Source: Sinotaia quadrata (taxonomy: Eukaryota > Mollusca > Gastropoda > Architaenioglossa > Viviparidae). From it: a DNA stretch of 64,000 nucleotides. The notes beneath the pieces were generated by a model. The model made no database searches, was not told the DNA's origin, and saw only the letters and a list, made by a program, of their open reading frames with translations. Below are positions 23,795-33,905 of the stretch, piece by piece; position 1 is the first letter of the stretch, and each line of letters begins with the position of its first letter. Location: the NCBI GenBank assembly GCA_028829895.1, contig CM054179.1, positions 76,790,544 through 76,854,543 on the forward strand, in the 5' to 3' direction. Both the position numbers and the translations under genes were made by a program.

Positions 23795-24178
23795 ATATTG
23801 TTTTCAAACATCTTATTTTCAAGCCTAAGAGAATTTTTTAAAAAATAATCTAACAGTAATAAATTTGACAGATAATGAAATGTATACAAATGTAAATAAC
23901 AATAAAGTACCTCGCTCAAACACACACACACACAACACAAAGCTGCTGCAATATGCTAAAATTTTCATTCGCATTTTTATTCAAGCTAGTGATGTATGTA
24001 TTCCGCTTAATAATATTTCAAATTCGGGAGCTATTTAGTTCATGTTTATGTGACTGCAAAAACCAGCGCAATTGTTGATCTTACCATTTTCGTAGCAGTG
24101 GTTTCCACACAACTACTTTGTAGTACATGAACGGGCAGAAATGGGGCTTAACTCTGATACGGCAGGAGAGTGCATTAC

Positions 24179-24250
24179 CTTGATCTTGGGTCCCGTTCAG
24201 TTCACATATTTCTATGAGTTGACCTCTTCGTTATCGAGTTACTCTCCGAT
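24179..24250 (-). other. LIG3: candidate non-coding first exon of LIG3
   Basis: On the minus strand a strong donor GATCAAG|GTAATG sits at 24178-24177, in a stretch richer in G and C than its surroundings. It would join to the acceptor GAAAACAG at 22758-22757. The 5' end of this exon is not determined. This is inference from splice-site strength and position. Confidence 0.35.
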
Positions 24251-25686
24251 GAGTAGCATTTTAAATCAAATCACTAAATAAAACATCAACATGTCTGTTC
24301 TGTTTTACTATTTCTAATGAAACAAATGATTATTCTAAATCATGCAACGCTAAAGTTATTAATGTTTTCAATAACAACAAATTAAATAAGATATGCATGA
24401 ATAATCATAAGTTGTCTGCTTGCTTTGAACGAACCCTAAACTTATTGTCAACAACTACATAAGCATGTTTTCGTGTTCTGTGTTGAAATGCGTAAAAGAA
24501 ATGACAAACAACAACAGGTACTTTAACGCTTAGTTCATATTGTAAATGACAGATAATGCTTTGTTTACATCTTTAATATATATATTATAGTAGTATTTTC
24601 AATTTCAAAACTTTAAAACTTAAGTTATAGTTATACTGCAAACAATATTTATTGGGTTTTTATTATATTAATTTTGTTTCAATAGGTTCAAAAACTAGCA
24701 AACCTGGCAGTTTTTAATATTCTAAAATAAGCATTTTTTTAATTAAAAGAATTAATTGCTTATTTAGTGGAATGTGAATATAGCTGTACAATAGATTCGT
24801 CTTTATTATTATTATTCACCTTGTGATTTTTGTGTTACTGTGTGATTGTTGTCATTAATAGTATACATAATGATCAGATTGCTAGTCACTGTGCTGGATA
24901 AGATGTATTTTTGTTGAAAGAATTTTTTTCTTTTTGTCTTAATACGGTTTTGTTTTTAATGAGATATTGTTTCTGTTTTTTTAGACACTCCCTCCCTCTT
25001 TTTCTGACTTTCTTTCAAAGATTGTGAAATTTTAGTAAAGGTACATTTCCTAATCTAAACAGCTCAGTATACTGATTTTATGCTGAAATAAAGTTTTTTC
25101 ACTAGAATGTATATATTTGAATTGAAATTCTGCATTTAATAATAATAAACTAGTGTTAGGAGGGGAAAAAATTGCCTCGGATAACTAATTCATATGATGA
25201 AAAGCATGATGTATGTGAACCAGCTAGTAGATTAATATAATGAATGTGTTGATGAATTGACTTTCTATAAAAGTATAATCCTTATAGTATTTATTTTATT
25301 AGTGTCTAGTTGTCTAAAACTGCAGATAACTCATTGAAATGATTGAAAGTATGAAAGTATATCTTATAAACTGACTAGATTTTCACTTGAAATTAATGTT
25401 TTGGTGAATTGACTTTCTGTAATATTCAAATAATAAAATCTTTATATTTCCATTTGTAATCCTGTACTCATTATAGAGACTGTATTTTGAGAAGTTTATA
25501 TTTATTCTAGCTTGCAAATAACTCATTCATGTTATTCATAGAAAATAACTTATTCACTATATATATATAGTATAAACTTTTCTTTCTATTTTAATTCTAA
25601 CTGATCTGTTTATTTTTGTGAATGACATAATTTTTATTTTGTTATTTTTTTAAGAAATCCAAATAATACTATTAATCTGGTACACC

Positions 25687-25771
25687 ATGTTTCCTGAATT
25701 TTCTGATGGATGGCAGATAACAGATGATGTATGGTACATTATTTTAGCACTGCTCTGTTCAACCACAGTTG
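25687..25771 (+). CDS. Ig/EGF gene exon 1: signal peptide
   Basis: ATG at 25687 begins MFPEFSDGWQITDDVW followed by YIILALLCSTTVG. The acidic N-terminus before the hydrophobic core is unusual for a signal peptide, so a more upstream start remains possible. Donor TTG|GTAAAT, leaving phase 1. Confidence 0.75.
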
Positions 25772-28700
25772 GTAAATTTATTTTCATTGTTATCACTTTT
25801 TAGATACTGATATATTGTTTTTAGTAGCTAACATTACATTTCTTCAATTTGCCTATATTTTATATACTAAATTTTGTTCCATATTAAATGAGTAAAATAT
25901 GTAATTTATGATTTTTAATCCTATTAAGAAAACTTATTTTACTTTTGGGTTTTGTTTTAAACTTTGATAGTAAAAAAACCTTTGCTCTTTAGTCTGTGGT
26001 AATTTATTTATTTTAAACAGAATGAAATCAATGTATTTTTTAAAGAAGCAAGAGCTTTGAGGCAGACATATTTTAAAGAATTTCTTTGAAGCAGATTTCA
26101 TTTTTTAAAGAGATTCTTTTAGGCAGATTTTTTTTTCATATGACTAAGAGATTTGTGTGGGATAGATTTTTTAAGAACTTCTTTTAGGAAAATGTTATTC
26201 CTTTAAAGAACTTCTTTTAGGCACTCTTTTTTTTTTTTTAAAGAAATTCTTTTTGGCAGTTTTTTTTTTTTAACAGATTCTTTTACTTTTTTAGGTAGAT
26301 TTTTAAAAGAAATTTTAAGGCAGATTTTATTTTTTAAAGAAATTCTTGTAAGCATTTTTTAAAAGAATTTTTCTGGCAGATTTTGCTTTTCAAAAGATAT
26401 TCTTTTAGCAAATTTTAAAAAAAAAGATTATTCATTTAGATTTCTTTAAAGAGCCTTTTTCTTTTAGTTTTAGACATATTTTGATCAGTACTTCATTAAT
26501 TTCTTTGTTGAGCAGATTTTATTGCTTTAATTCAGTCACTCAATGAAATCATTGAAAAAGAATAAATCTTCATTTTACATAATCACTGGAATTTAAAACT
26601 GTGTAATTAGGAGCAAAAGGGATAAATTGCCTATATTGATGCTTGTTTTCATCTTTTCTTTCTTTATTCCTGGAAAGTACAGGAAACAAAATTGATGTAC
26701 ATTAGTATCATTGGCAGATGCTGAAGTTTTGTTTTATTGTGTGCTGTGTGCTATATAACAAAACCTGAATTAATTCTAGATCTTTTTTTAAATTACTCAA
26801 AACTGCTTATTCAGCTGAATTCAGATTTCATATCTGCTCAATCAGATTTACTACACATCTGTCAATAAAGATCAATTTTCTTAAAGCAAACCACGGGATT
26901 ACTTCTTTCTGTTCTTTGTTTTGTTGTTGTTTTGAAGGCTACAACTGTTGCTTCACAAAACTTTTGAAGGTGCTTTGTCCACAATGATATCATTAGTTTT
27001 ATTGTAATAATAATCCCTGTCATTGCCATGAAATATACAGATAAGGACATTATATTGGAGAGGGGGGAAACGTGTTAATGATAATCAAGTAAGATAAATT
27101 TTGTCAGACTAGTATGAATATTTTTTGTTTAGTTACACTTTTTCTTTCATTCCAGTCAGGATTTAAGCAGATATTACCCATTATGAAAGTATGGACAGAT
27201 CTGTGTTTAAAGTGTGGGTCATAAAAAAATTTATTTCCAGATGAGTAAGCATTGTCTTTCACCAAAAACATGATGAGTCACTATAATTATTATCATTATT
27301 ATTATATTATTATTATTATTATTTTAAAATTTAGATTTGTTGATATTTTCTTGTAGGTGTTGCTGAAATAACTGTTACTCCTGAAAATTTCACTATTCGT
27401 TTTGATCAAAGTGGCACCCCTGTTGGAAATTTGACCATTTTGTGCCAGCCACCAAGTCATCCAGATGATCTACATGTTTCATTTATCCAGCTGTCTAAGC
27501 GAACTGAGAGCATGATCACACCCCTATTATCTTTGTCACGACTGATGAATGGAGGATACCCAGTAAAAGAAAGGGGTGTTGAAAATAGGAAATTTATTTA
27601 CAGTGGTCAGATCAGCAAGAATTCATCCAGTTCCTTCCTGAGGCTGGAATATGCTGACACTTCATGTTTAGATGAAGGAACTTTTCTATGCATAGTTACC
27701 ATTTGGAATGAAAATTCAAGTGCTTCAGAATCTCTCACTTACTCAGCAAACATCTTATCACAGAGTGTGTTTGCATTTTTACTTTGGTTATAATCGTGTT
27801 TTAACGTGTTTTATTTGATGTATCATTTATTTTTTTTTAATTGCTTAAGATGATCATTACGAAAATTGTCTGAAAATGCTACCATACCACTTGCTACTAA
27901 TAAATACTATGGACAGACATCTAGCGGTGCATTTTATTTGAATAAGACTCAAATTAATCATAACTCTTATTACATTAATTACCTGATCTCGTGCAAGTAA
28001 GCTTGCCTTGGTCAGTCTGCAAGATGCTCATTGACTTTTCAAACTACTGCTAACTATTCCCCACATTAATTAATTCCCAGGTTAAATAAATAAATAAATA
28101 TATATATATATATATTATGCTTGCCTGTAACTTGTATGCTTCTTGCCTATGCAATCTGAAACTAACGGTTTTAATTTTTACATGTCTGAATTAGTTAATT
28201 TATAAAGTCCCCAGTCATAGATGCCAATCTTCCATTAATAACATATGTACAAGAGATTTGACAAAAAATTAATTTCAGCATTTATTCAAACTGAATTTAT
28301 AATACATTAAAATATGTGTATGCCTGTATTTTGTAAGATTGAAATTACAGTTAACAACATATGTGGTATTGGCACACAGAGTATAATTAATGTTAAGTAA
28401 TTTCTGATAAAATTATTTCACAACACAGCATCAGTTAAGCTAGTTTCCTAATATTCTCTATACAGCAAAAACAATATTGTAACATACTGCTGGTTTGTCG
28501 GTTTTATATTTAAAAAAATACTGATTGCATATTTTATTTTGTAACGTTCAGAGTGTTAATTGTTGCGCTTTGTTTCTTTTAAAGCATCTTGTAATGATGG
28601 CTCAATTTCTTTTTCTTTAATAAATTTAGCAATGCCAGGTAAGGCCCTCTTGTTGCAGTCACCAGCATATGATTCATTTTTTGTGAACCAGACGATACAA

Positions 28701-31700
28701 CTGCAGTGTTCTGGCCAAGTTGGCTTCCCTTCTGCATGGTATCGATGGAGATGGCGTAGGGTGGATTTCAACAGTTCTAGAGGCACTGTGAGTGTGTCAT
28801 TGGTGGGGACCAATTTAAAGTGGTTTTAGTCTGCACTCTAAAAAATACTTTATATTTATTTATCTTTTAGTTTAATGAAATATGTTTGTTATGAAGAAAG
28901 GAAAGGGAAGGGTGCTCAGAATGAATTTAAGAGTGGAGATAGTTTCAGCATTTCATGTTACTATAGATTTGAAATTTAAATTTAAATGGCATCATCAAGT
29001 AAAGGGGAGATTTGGAAACAAAGATAATAACTGCCCAAGTTCTGCAGACTCACTTGTTGAAATGCATGTACTTTGATCTGTATTTCAGTAGTGAGGGTGG
29101 GTTGTTTGGTAGTAAAAATGATCTGTCTCCCTTGTGTCCGACTTATTGTGTGTGTGATGGAATCTTTTAGAATTTGACAGGAGGATCTGTTTACGTAGTT
29201 AGTAATAGCATTTTACACAAACCTTTTTATCACACTATTTCCAATGTCATATTTTTCTTGCAGGATTTTCAGGATGTACACTTTGGCGTTCTAGAACAGC
29301 AAGGACCATACCCTGAGGGATTTTGCAAGTATGGATTACAATAAATGCTGCTTGATAATTTGTCTTTCTAAATGCTGTATTATTTACAGATATTCCCTGG
29401 AATTATGTATTCCTTGATTTACAACAGTTTCTTAAAATGAAATCATTGAAAATCTGCTAAAGGGAAACTATCCTAAATCTCCAGTTACTGAGCCAGTAGA
29501 AGAATGCAAAACTATAAGCTGCACATTCCACATCTGACAATGAAATTTTAAGTTCAAGAGAATGTCATATAATCATAGGTTGAGTCTGTGCAGACAAATA
29601 TGAGTATTGTCTTAGATAAAATTTTAGTTTTGCTTTCACATGACCATCAAATTAGTGCATCTTATTTATTTATTTTTTTTTTGTCCAGATCTTGTAAAAA
29701 GGAATTTCTGAGCTCTATACATACAGTAATTTTTGGGTTAAATCCCCTATTAATCTTTATTAAAGATAAAGGTGTGAAAAACATATCACTTAAATGAAAG
29801 ATAACTTGTACAGTAATACAAAGCAGTCCCCTTTGTTTGACCCTCAATTATCCAGTAATGCACTTTTCAGACTGAGCCATATGATATGCTATTGACAGTA
29901 TTGGCCTATGCACACATGCCTACTAGACATCATGCTCCCATTACTGCTTTGTCTATCAGTGCAACATGCCCCCATTACTGCTTTGTCTATCAGTGCGACA
30001 TGCCCCCATTACTGCTTTGTCTATCAGTGCAACATGCCCCATTACTGCTTTGTCTATCAGTGCAACATGCCCCCATTACTGCTTTGTCTATCAGTGCAAC
30101 ATGCCCCATTACTGCTTTGTCTATCAGTGCAACATGCTCCCATTACTGCTTTGTCTATCAGTGCAACATGCCCCCATTACTGCTTTGTCTATCAGTGCAA
30201 CAAATACCTCCATTACTGCTTTGTCTATCAGTGCAACATGCCCCCATTACTGCTTTGTCTATCAGTGTAACATGCCCCCATTACTGCTTTGTCTATTAGT
30301 GCAACATGCTCCCATTACTGCTTTGTCTATTAGTGCAACATGCCCCATTACTGCTTTGTCTATCAGTGCAACATGCTCCCATTACTGCTTTGTCTATCAG
30401 TGCAACATGCTCCCATTACTGCTTTGTCTATCAGTGCAACGTGCTCCCATTACTGCTTTGTCTATCAGTGCAGCATGCTCCCATTACTGCTTTGTCTATC
30501 AGTGCAGCATGCTCCCATCACTGCTTTGCCTCTCATTACATAGTATTGTGCATGTAGCCTACACTTGTGATTAATGTTTGTACTGTCTATACAGTACTGT
30601 GGATGTGTTGCATTTTTCCTTTTAAATTAGTTTACTTGATTGCAATTTATTTCTTCACATTATAAGTTATGAACTTGTCATATTTGTTGTACTAGGGAAT
30701 AATTATGAATAAACATGATTTCATATTTATGCATGTACTGCACTTCCATGTAATTTGTTTCACCCCAACCCCACTCTTTTCTATATAATCCAATATTTTT
30801 AGTAATCCAACCACTTATTGGTCCCAGCTTGATCAGATAATCAGGACTCTACTACACAAGAAAAAGAAAGTTCATTTGCTTGCATTTGAGTTTATAAAAA
30901 AAAAACAACATTTTTTAATTACCAAAATGGTAATTTGGCCTTCAAAAGATACCTATTTCCTCTTATGATATATTACATTTAGTAAGATTTTTTTTTGTGG
31001 GTGAAAAAATACCCCCAAAAGTTTTGACAGTTTTGTTGAAAAAATAAATGTCATTATTAATAAGCATCAAAGTCTTTGGGTCAAAAGTGTCTTTCCACAT
31101 GCTGGGTCTAAGGTTCTTATCTTTGATAAATAACCAAAATAGACTCGCCTATTGGTGTGCAAAGTTACATGTCTTTATTACCCCAACATTATGAGTAAGA
31201 AAGCCAAACTCTGCCAGAGAAACAACAGCTTCTCTTATACCATTTAAGCAGACTAATTCATAATAGCAGCAGACTAAAGTTGACAGTTTTCACACTTTGG
31301 TGGGAGTCTCAGTACTCAGCCATGTTGACTATAACTGTTTGTCTCTATGATTAGTACTAATACAGTATATAGAATTAACTTGCAAAGAGAAGAACATAAA
31401 TTATAACTATGTGGTGTTAATCTTTTCCATCATTCAGTAATTTTTAAAAAAATATTTTTTATTAGAACTGAATTAAAACATTGACATGATATAATATTAC
31501 AGTAATCTTTTCTTAAACTCATTTATTTGGCTTGTGTGTGTGTGTGTGCATGTGTGTGTGTGTGCGTGCGTGAGTGCTAACAGTATTTCTTTCTTTCATC
31601 TTATTGAACTGGAAGCACATTCTAATCACTTTTCTTAAATTCCAGATATTTTCGCTCTAGCACTTTACATCTTCATCTCACGAAAGAATTTGATGGTGTT

Positions 31701-32805
31701 GAGATCTGCTGCTTACCTGTCCGAGGAGTGACACAATTCTTGGAACTGCAAGACTGCTTCTATATGAAAGTTAAAGGTACATACTGGCATAGCTTGTCTT
31801 TTTCTTTTTTATTTTTTTTCAAGCAATTGTGCTGCGAGAATAAATATCTTTCCTTTCAAAATATTTATCTGATTTGGTTCTTACCATTCAGCTTTAAGTT
31901 TTAATATTTTCTTATTTTAACTCCTTGCCTCCCAAATAAGCAGAACTCATAAAAATGTTATATTATTATTATGGGCAGTTGTTTGTGATTAACTCAATTA
32001 CATACATAGTTAATATCATTTGGGATTCTTTTTTATTCTTTCTCTTCACATCATCCTGGTTTTTGTAGTTGTATATACAGATGTTGATTGAAAAAGAAAA
32101 TGGTCAAACAATTTTTAGAAACCTTTGCAAACATTTTAAAAGCTGGGCAGGTAAGGTGTTAAATGCTTATTCCATACAAGTATGTGTGTCTTAGTGTGAA
32201 CTTTCTCTTTTGTTTGTTTCTAGATGCTGGTTGCAGTCCTGACTGCTGGAATCAAGGAATTTGTAGAGAAAATGTCTGTGATTGTCCCCAAAACTTCACA
32301 GGAACTTTCTGTGAAGAAGGTATTTCTTTTCTTTATCACTTTATTATTTATCTAACAATCTTTACAAGTTGTATTTCTCTCCCCTGGACCTTGTTCAGAA
32401 CAGTGCATAATAATCCCTTGGTACAAAATAAAAGTGTATAACGTTGTGAACACATTCAGTACACATTTCCTGTAGTACTCTTGATTTTTTAAGATGAAAA
32501 CAGTCAGATGCAATGGTGCATTCTAGTGTTTCAATTATTTCACTATTAATTTGTCTTACCTTGAAAAATGCCCAAGCTTATGCATATCTTTTATTTTTTT
32601 TTAAAATGAAGTTCAGCCTTTTTATAAAATTTCATTTTATTAATACACATTTCCCTTGTTTACAGCTGTGACGTCTCCACCTTGCTTGAAAGGAGATTGC
32701 TTTGATCTCAGTAGTTCAACACATATAGTTACATGTTCTTCTATCTTCATCTCAGTGTTTCCACTTATTTTTGTGTGCTATATTCTAAAGACACTGTGGA
32801 CATGA
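25687..32805 (+). CDS. Ig/EGF single-pass membrane protein, complete, 7 exons
   Basis: Seven exons join in phase into 361 codons with stop. Predicted order: signal peptide with core WYIILALLCSTTVG (1-28); V-like Ig domain about 30-164 with LTILCQ and the C-terminal cysteine in FLCIVTIW; second Ig-like domain about 165-282 with LQCSG, WYRWRW and EICCLP; one six-cysteine EGF-like domain 283-314; transmembrane helix about 333-355; and a tail of only a few residues ending KTLWT. Several N-glycosylation sequons (NFT, NLT, NSS, NQT) lie in the ectodomain. The first domain has the LSR and CxxxGTFxC pattern I associate with gastropod FREP Ig domains, but there is no fibrinogen domain. Probably a cell-surface receptor, co-receptor or adhesion protein; no ortholog is recognised. 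Confidence 0.85.
26030..26540 (+). repeat. degenerate T-rich repeats
   Basis: Roughly fifteen loose copies of TTTTTTAAAGAAATTCTTTT plus AGGCAGA, about 30 bp apart, in intron 1 of the Ig/EGF gene. Confidence 0.75.
27357..27764 (+). CDS. Ig/EGF gene exon 2: first Ig-like domain
   Basis: Acceptor TTCTTGTAG. It encodes a whole V-like Ig domain from VAEITVTPENFTIRFDQSG through LTILCQ and SSSFLRLEYADTSCLDEGTF to LCIVTIWN. An entire Ig domain on one exon after a separate signal-peptide exon is the arrangement known for gastropod FREP genes. The donor CAGA|GTGTGT gives phase 1 and matches the next exon. Confidence 0.85.
27765..28629. other. Ig/EGF intron 2, no recognised content
   Basis: AT-rich intron with a short TA run near 28097. 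No coding segment or transposon recognised. Confidence 0.5.
28630..28787 (+). CDS. Ig/EGF gene exon 3: first part of second Ig-like domain
   Basis: Acceptor AAATTTAG. It encodes MPGKALLLQSPAYDSFFVNQ, TIQLQCSGQVGFPSAWYRW and RWRRVDFNSSRGT, the B and C strand region of an Ig domain with cysteine and tryptophan. Donor ACT|GTGAGT, phase 0. Confidence 0.83.
29264..29328 (+). CDS. Ig/EGF gene exon 4: middle of second Ig-like domain
   Basis: Acceptor TTCTTGCAG, donor GCAA|GTATGG. This 65-bp exon encodes DFQDVHFGVLEQQGPYPEGF then C, entering phase 0 and leaving phase 2. Confidence 0.8.
29929..30535 (+). repeat. 34-bp minisatellite, about 18 copies
   Basis: A tandem array of a 33-35 bp unit (CCCCCATTACTGCTTTGTCT plus ATCAGTGCAACATG) lies in the intron after exon 4 of the Ig/EGF gene. 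Copies differ mainly in the length of the C run (33 versus 34 bp) and a few substitutions. The last copies degrade (TCACTGCTTTGCC). All three plus-strand frames are open across much of it because the unit lacks stops. Confidence 0.95.
31533..31572 (+). repeat. (TG)n microsatellite
   Basis: Interrupted TG repeat about 75 bp upstream of the acceptor of Ig/EGF exon 5. Confidence 0.92.
31646..31776 (+). CDS. Ig/EGF gene exon 5: end of second Ig-like domain
   Basis: Acceptor AAATTCCAG, donor TAAAG|GTACAT. It encodes YFRSSTLHLHLTKEFDGVEI then CCLPVRGVTQFLELQDCFYM; DGVEICC is the F-strand position of the Ig fold. It enters phase 2 and leaves phase 1. Confidence 0.82.
32224..32319 (+). CDS. Ig/EGF gene exon 6: EGF-like domain
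   Basis: One exon encodes AGCSPDCWNQGICRENVCDC then PQNFTGTFCEE, with six cysteines in EGF order and the usual GxFC ending. Acceptor TTTCTAG, donor GAAG|GTATTT; a phase 1-1 cassette, as typical for shuffled EGF modules. Confidence 0.9.
32666..32805 (+). CDS. Ig/EGF gene exon 7: transmembrane helix and stop
   Basis: Acceptor TTTACAG. It encodes VTSPPCLKGDCFDLSSSTHI then a hydrophobic helix IVTCSSIFISVFPLIFVCYI, a short tail LKTLWT and TGA at 32803-32805. No cytoplasmic signalling motif is present. Confidence 0.87.
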
Positions 32806-32817
32806 TGCAAGAACGTG

Positions 32818-32823
32818 AATAAA
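32818..32823 (+). terminator. candidate poly(A) signal of the Ig/EGF gene
   Basis: AATAAA lies 12 bases after the stop codon. If used, the 3' UTR would be only a few tens of bases long. A later signal is also possible, for example the AATAAA near 33434. Confidence 0.4.
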
Positions 32824-33762
32824 ACAATTGTCATGGAAAGCACATATGTTTATAATATCCTTCGTGGATTTAAAAAAAAATTATTATACACATCCCAGAT
32901 TGTTCTTGAACATATCAGAATTGTTTGCCCACCATGCCAGTGTACGTGGTGAACTTTTCTGAGACACTGTAACACCTATTTCTGTTTGGACTATGACTGT
33001 TACTGTTGTGATTGACAGAAATTAAGGGTACACAACTTTTGGTCATGTGATTGATGTAAGATTTTAACACTCAAGTTTTAATATTCAGACTGATGAAAAG
33101 GTGATTACTCTTTCAACGTGGATTATTTAGTAAATGGCATTTGTGAAATATTCTTATATGAATGAACTGTATTGGTGAGTATTGCAACTTGAAAAATTGA
33201 TTTTATTAAGTAGATTGATGTGGACAACTGGTGTTTTAAGTTTAATTGCATTTGTCTGCAGTTGCTTATATTAGACAAATTCTTGGAATGTCATTCACCT
33301 ACTTAGTTATCGTATGAACAAGGCTAATGTTAACTTTTGAATGAACAAAGTAATGCTGGTTCTCTATGCTGTTTGGCAGATAGAAATTCATCTATTTTTG
33401 TGATGTTAAAAATCATAAAAATATTTACAAGTAATAAATACTTCATATAAAAGAAAAAAATGTCTTTAATTTTAAAAGTATGCTAAGCCAACAAAATGAC
33501 ATGAGATGGATTGTGCTAGTGTTGGACATTTTTGAAAATATGATTTTAAAAATCTACAATTAGTACTGATACCATAAAACTATTATTTTGTAATCTGTGA
33601 TAAGCAAACAAAACATAAAAGTCTATTATTTTTTTAATCTATGACAAGCAAATGAAACATAAAACCATTATTTTTATAAAATCCATGATAAGCCAACAAA
33701 ACATCAGGAAATGAAATATACTAGTGACATAGAGAGAACCACATGGAAGCAAACATGGTTAA

Positions 33763-33905
33763 CCTTTTGAACCCTGTTCGCCTGTACATAAAAATCTATA
33801 AGCCTGGGTCCCTGAGCAAAAAGACAAATTTTCTAAAATTATTTTTTATTAATTTTCTATGTGAAATCTGTGAAACACTTTAGAAAAAATACTTATTTTT
33901 TTCAA
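33763..33905. mobile_element. partial second copy of the TTAA MITE
   Basis: Directly after TTAA (33759-33762) the sequence repeats the left end CCTTTTGAACCCTG and continues with recognisable similarity to 6063-6200, including the CCCTGAGCAAAAA and GTGAAACACTTTA stretches. No matching right end is visible, so it is truncated or diverged. Confidence 0.6.

Larger units (their letters stand above)
22757..25686. promoter_or_regulatory. divergent intergenic region between LIG3 and the Ig/EGF gene
   Basis: The two genes point away from each other across about 2.9 kb, so both promoters should lie here. The part around 24.0-24.3 kb is less AT-rich and contains the candidate LIG3 first exon. On the plus strand a donor-like CAACAG|GTACTT near 24520 and an acceptor-like TTTTTAAG near 25654 could bound a 5' UTR intron of the Ig/EGF gene. 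A CA repeat lies at 23775-23794. No core promoter motif can be named with confidence. Confidence 0.35.

Noticed and set aside
29929..30535. Possible CRISPR-like array
   Set aside because: Units are directly adjacent with no unique spacers, and the context is a eukaryotic intron.
29886..30574. Long open frames in all three plus frames, rich in repeated Cys and Leu peptides
   Set aside because: They are products of a 33-35 bp minisatellite lacking stop codons inside an intron.
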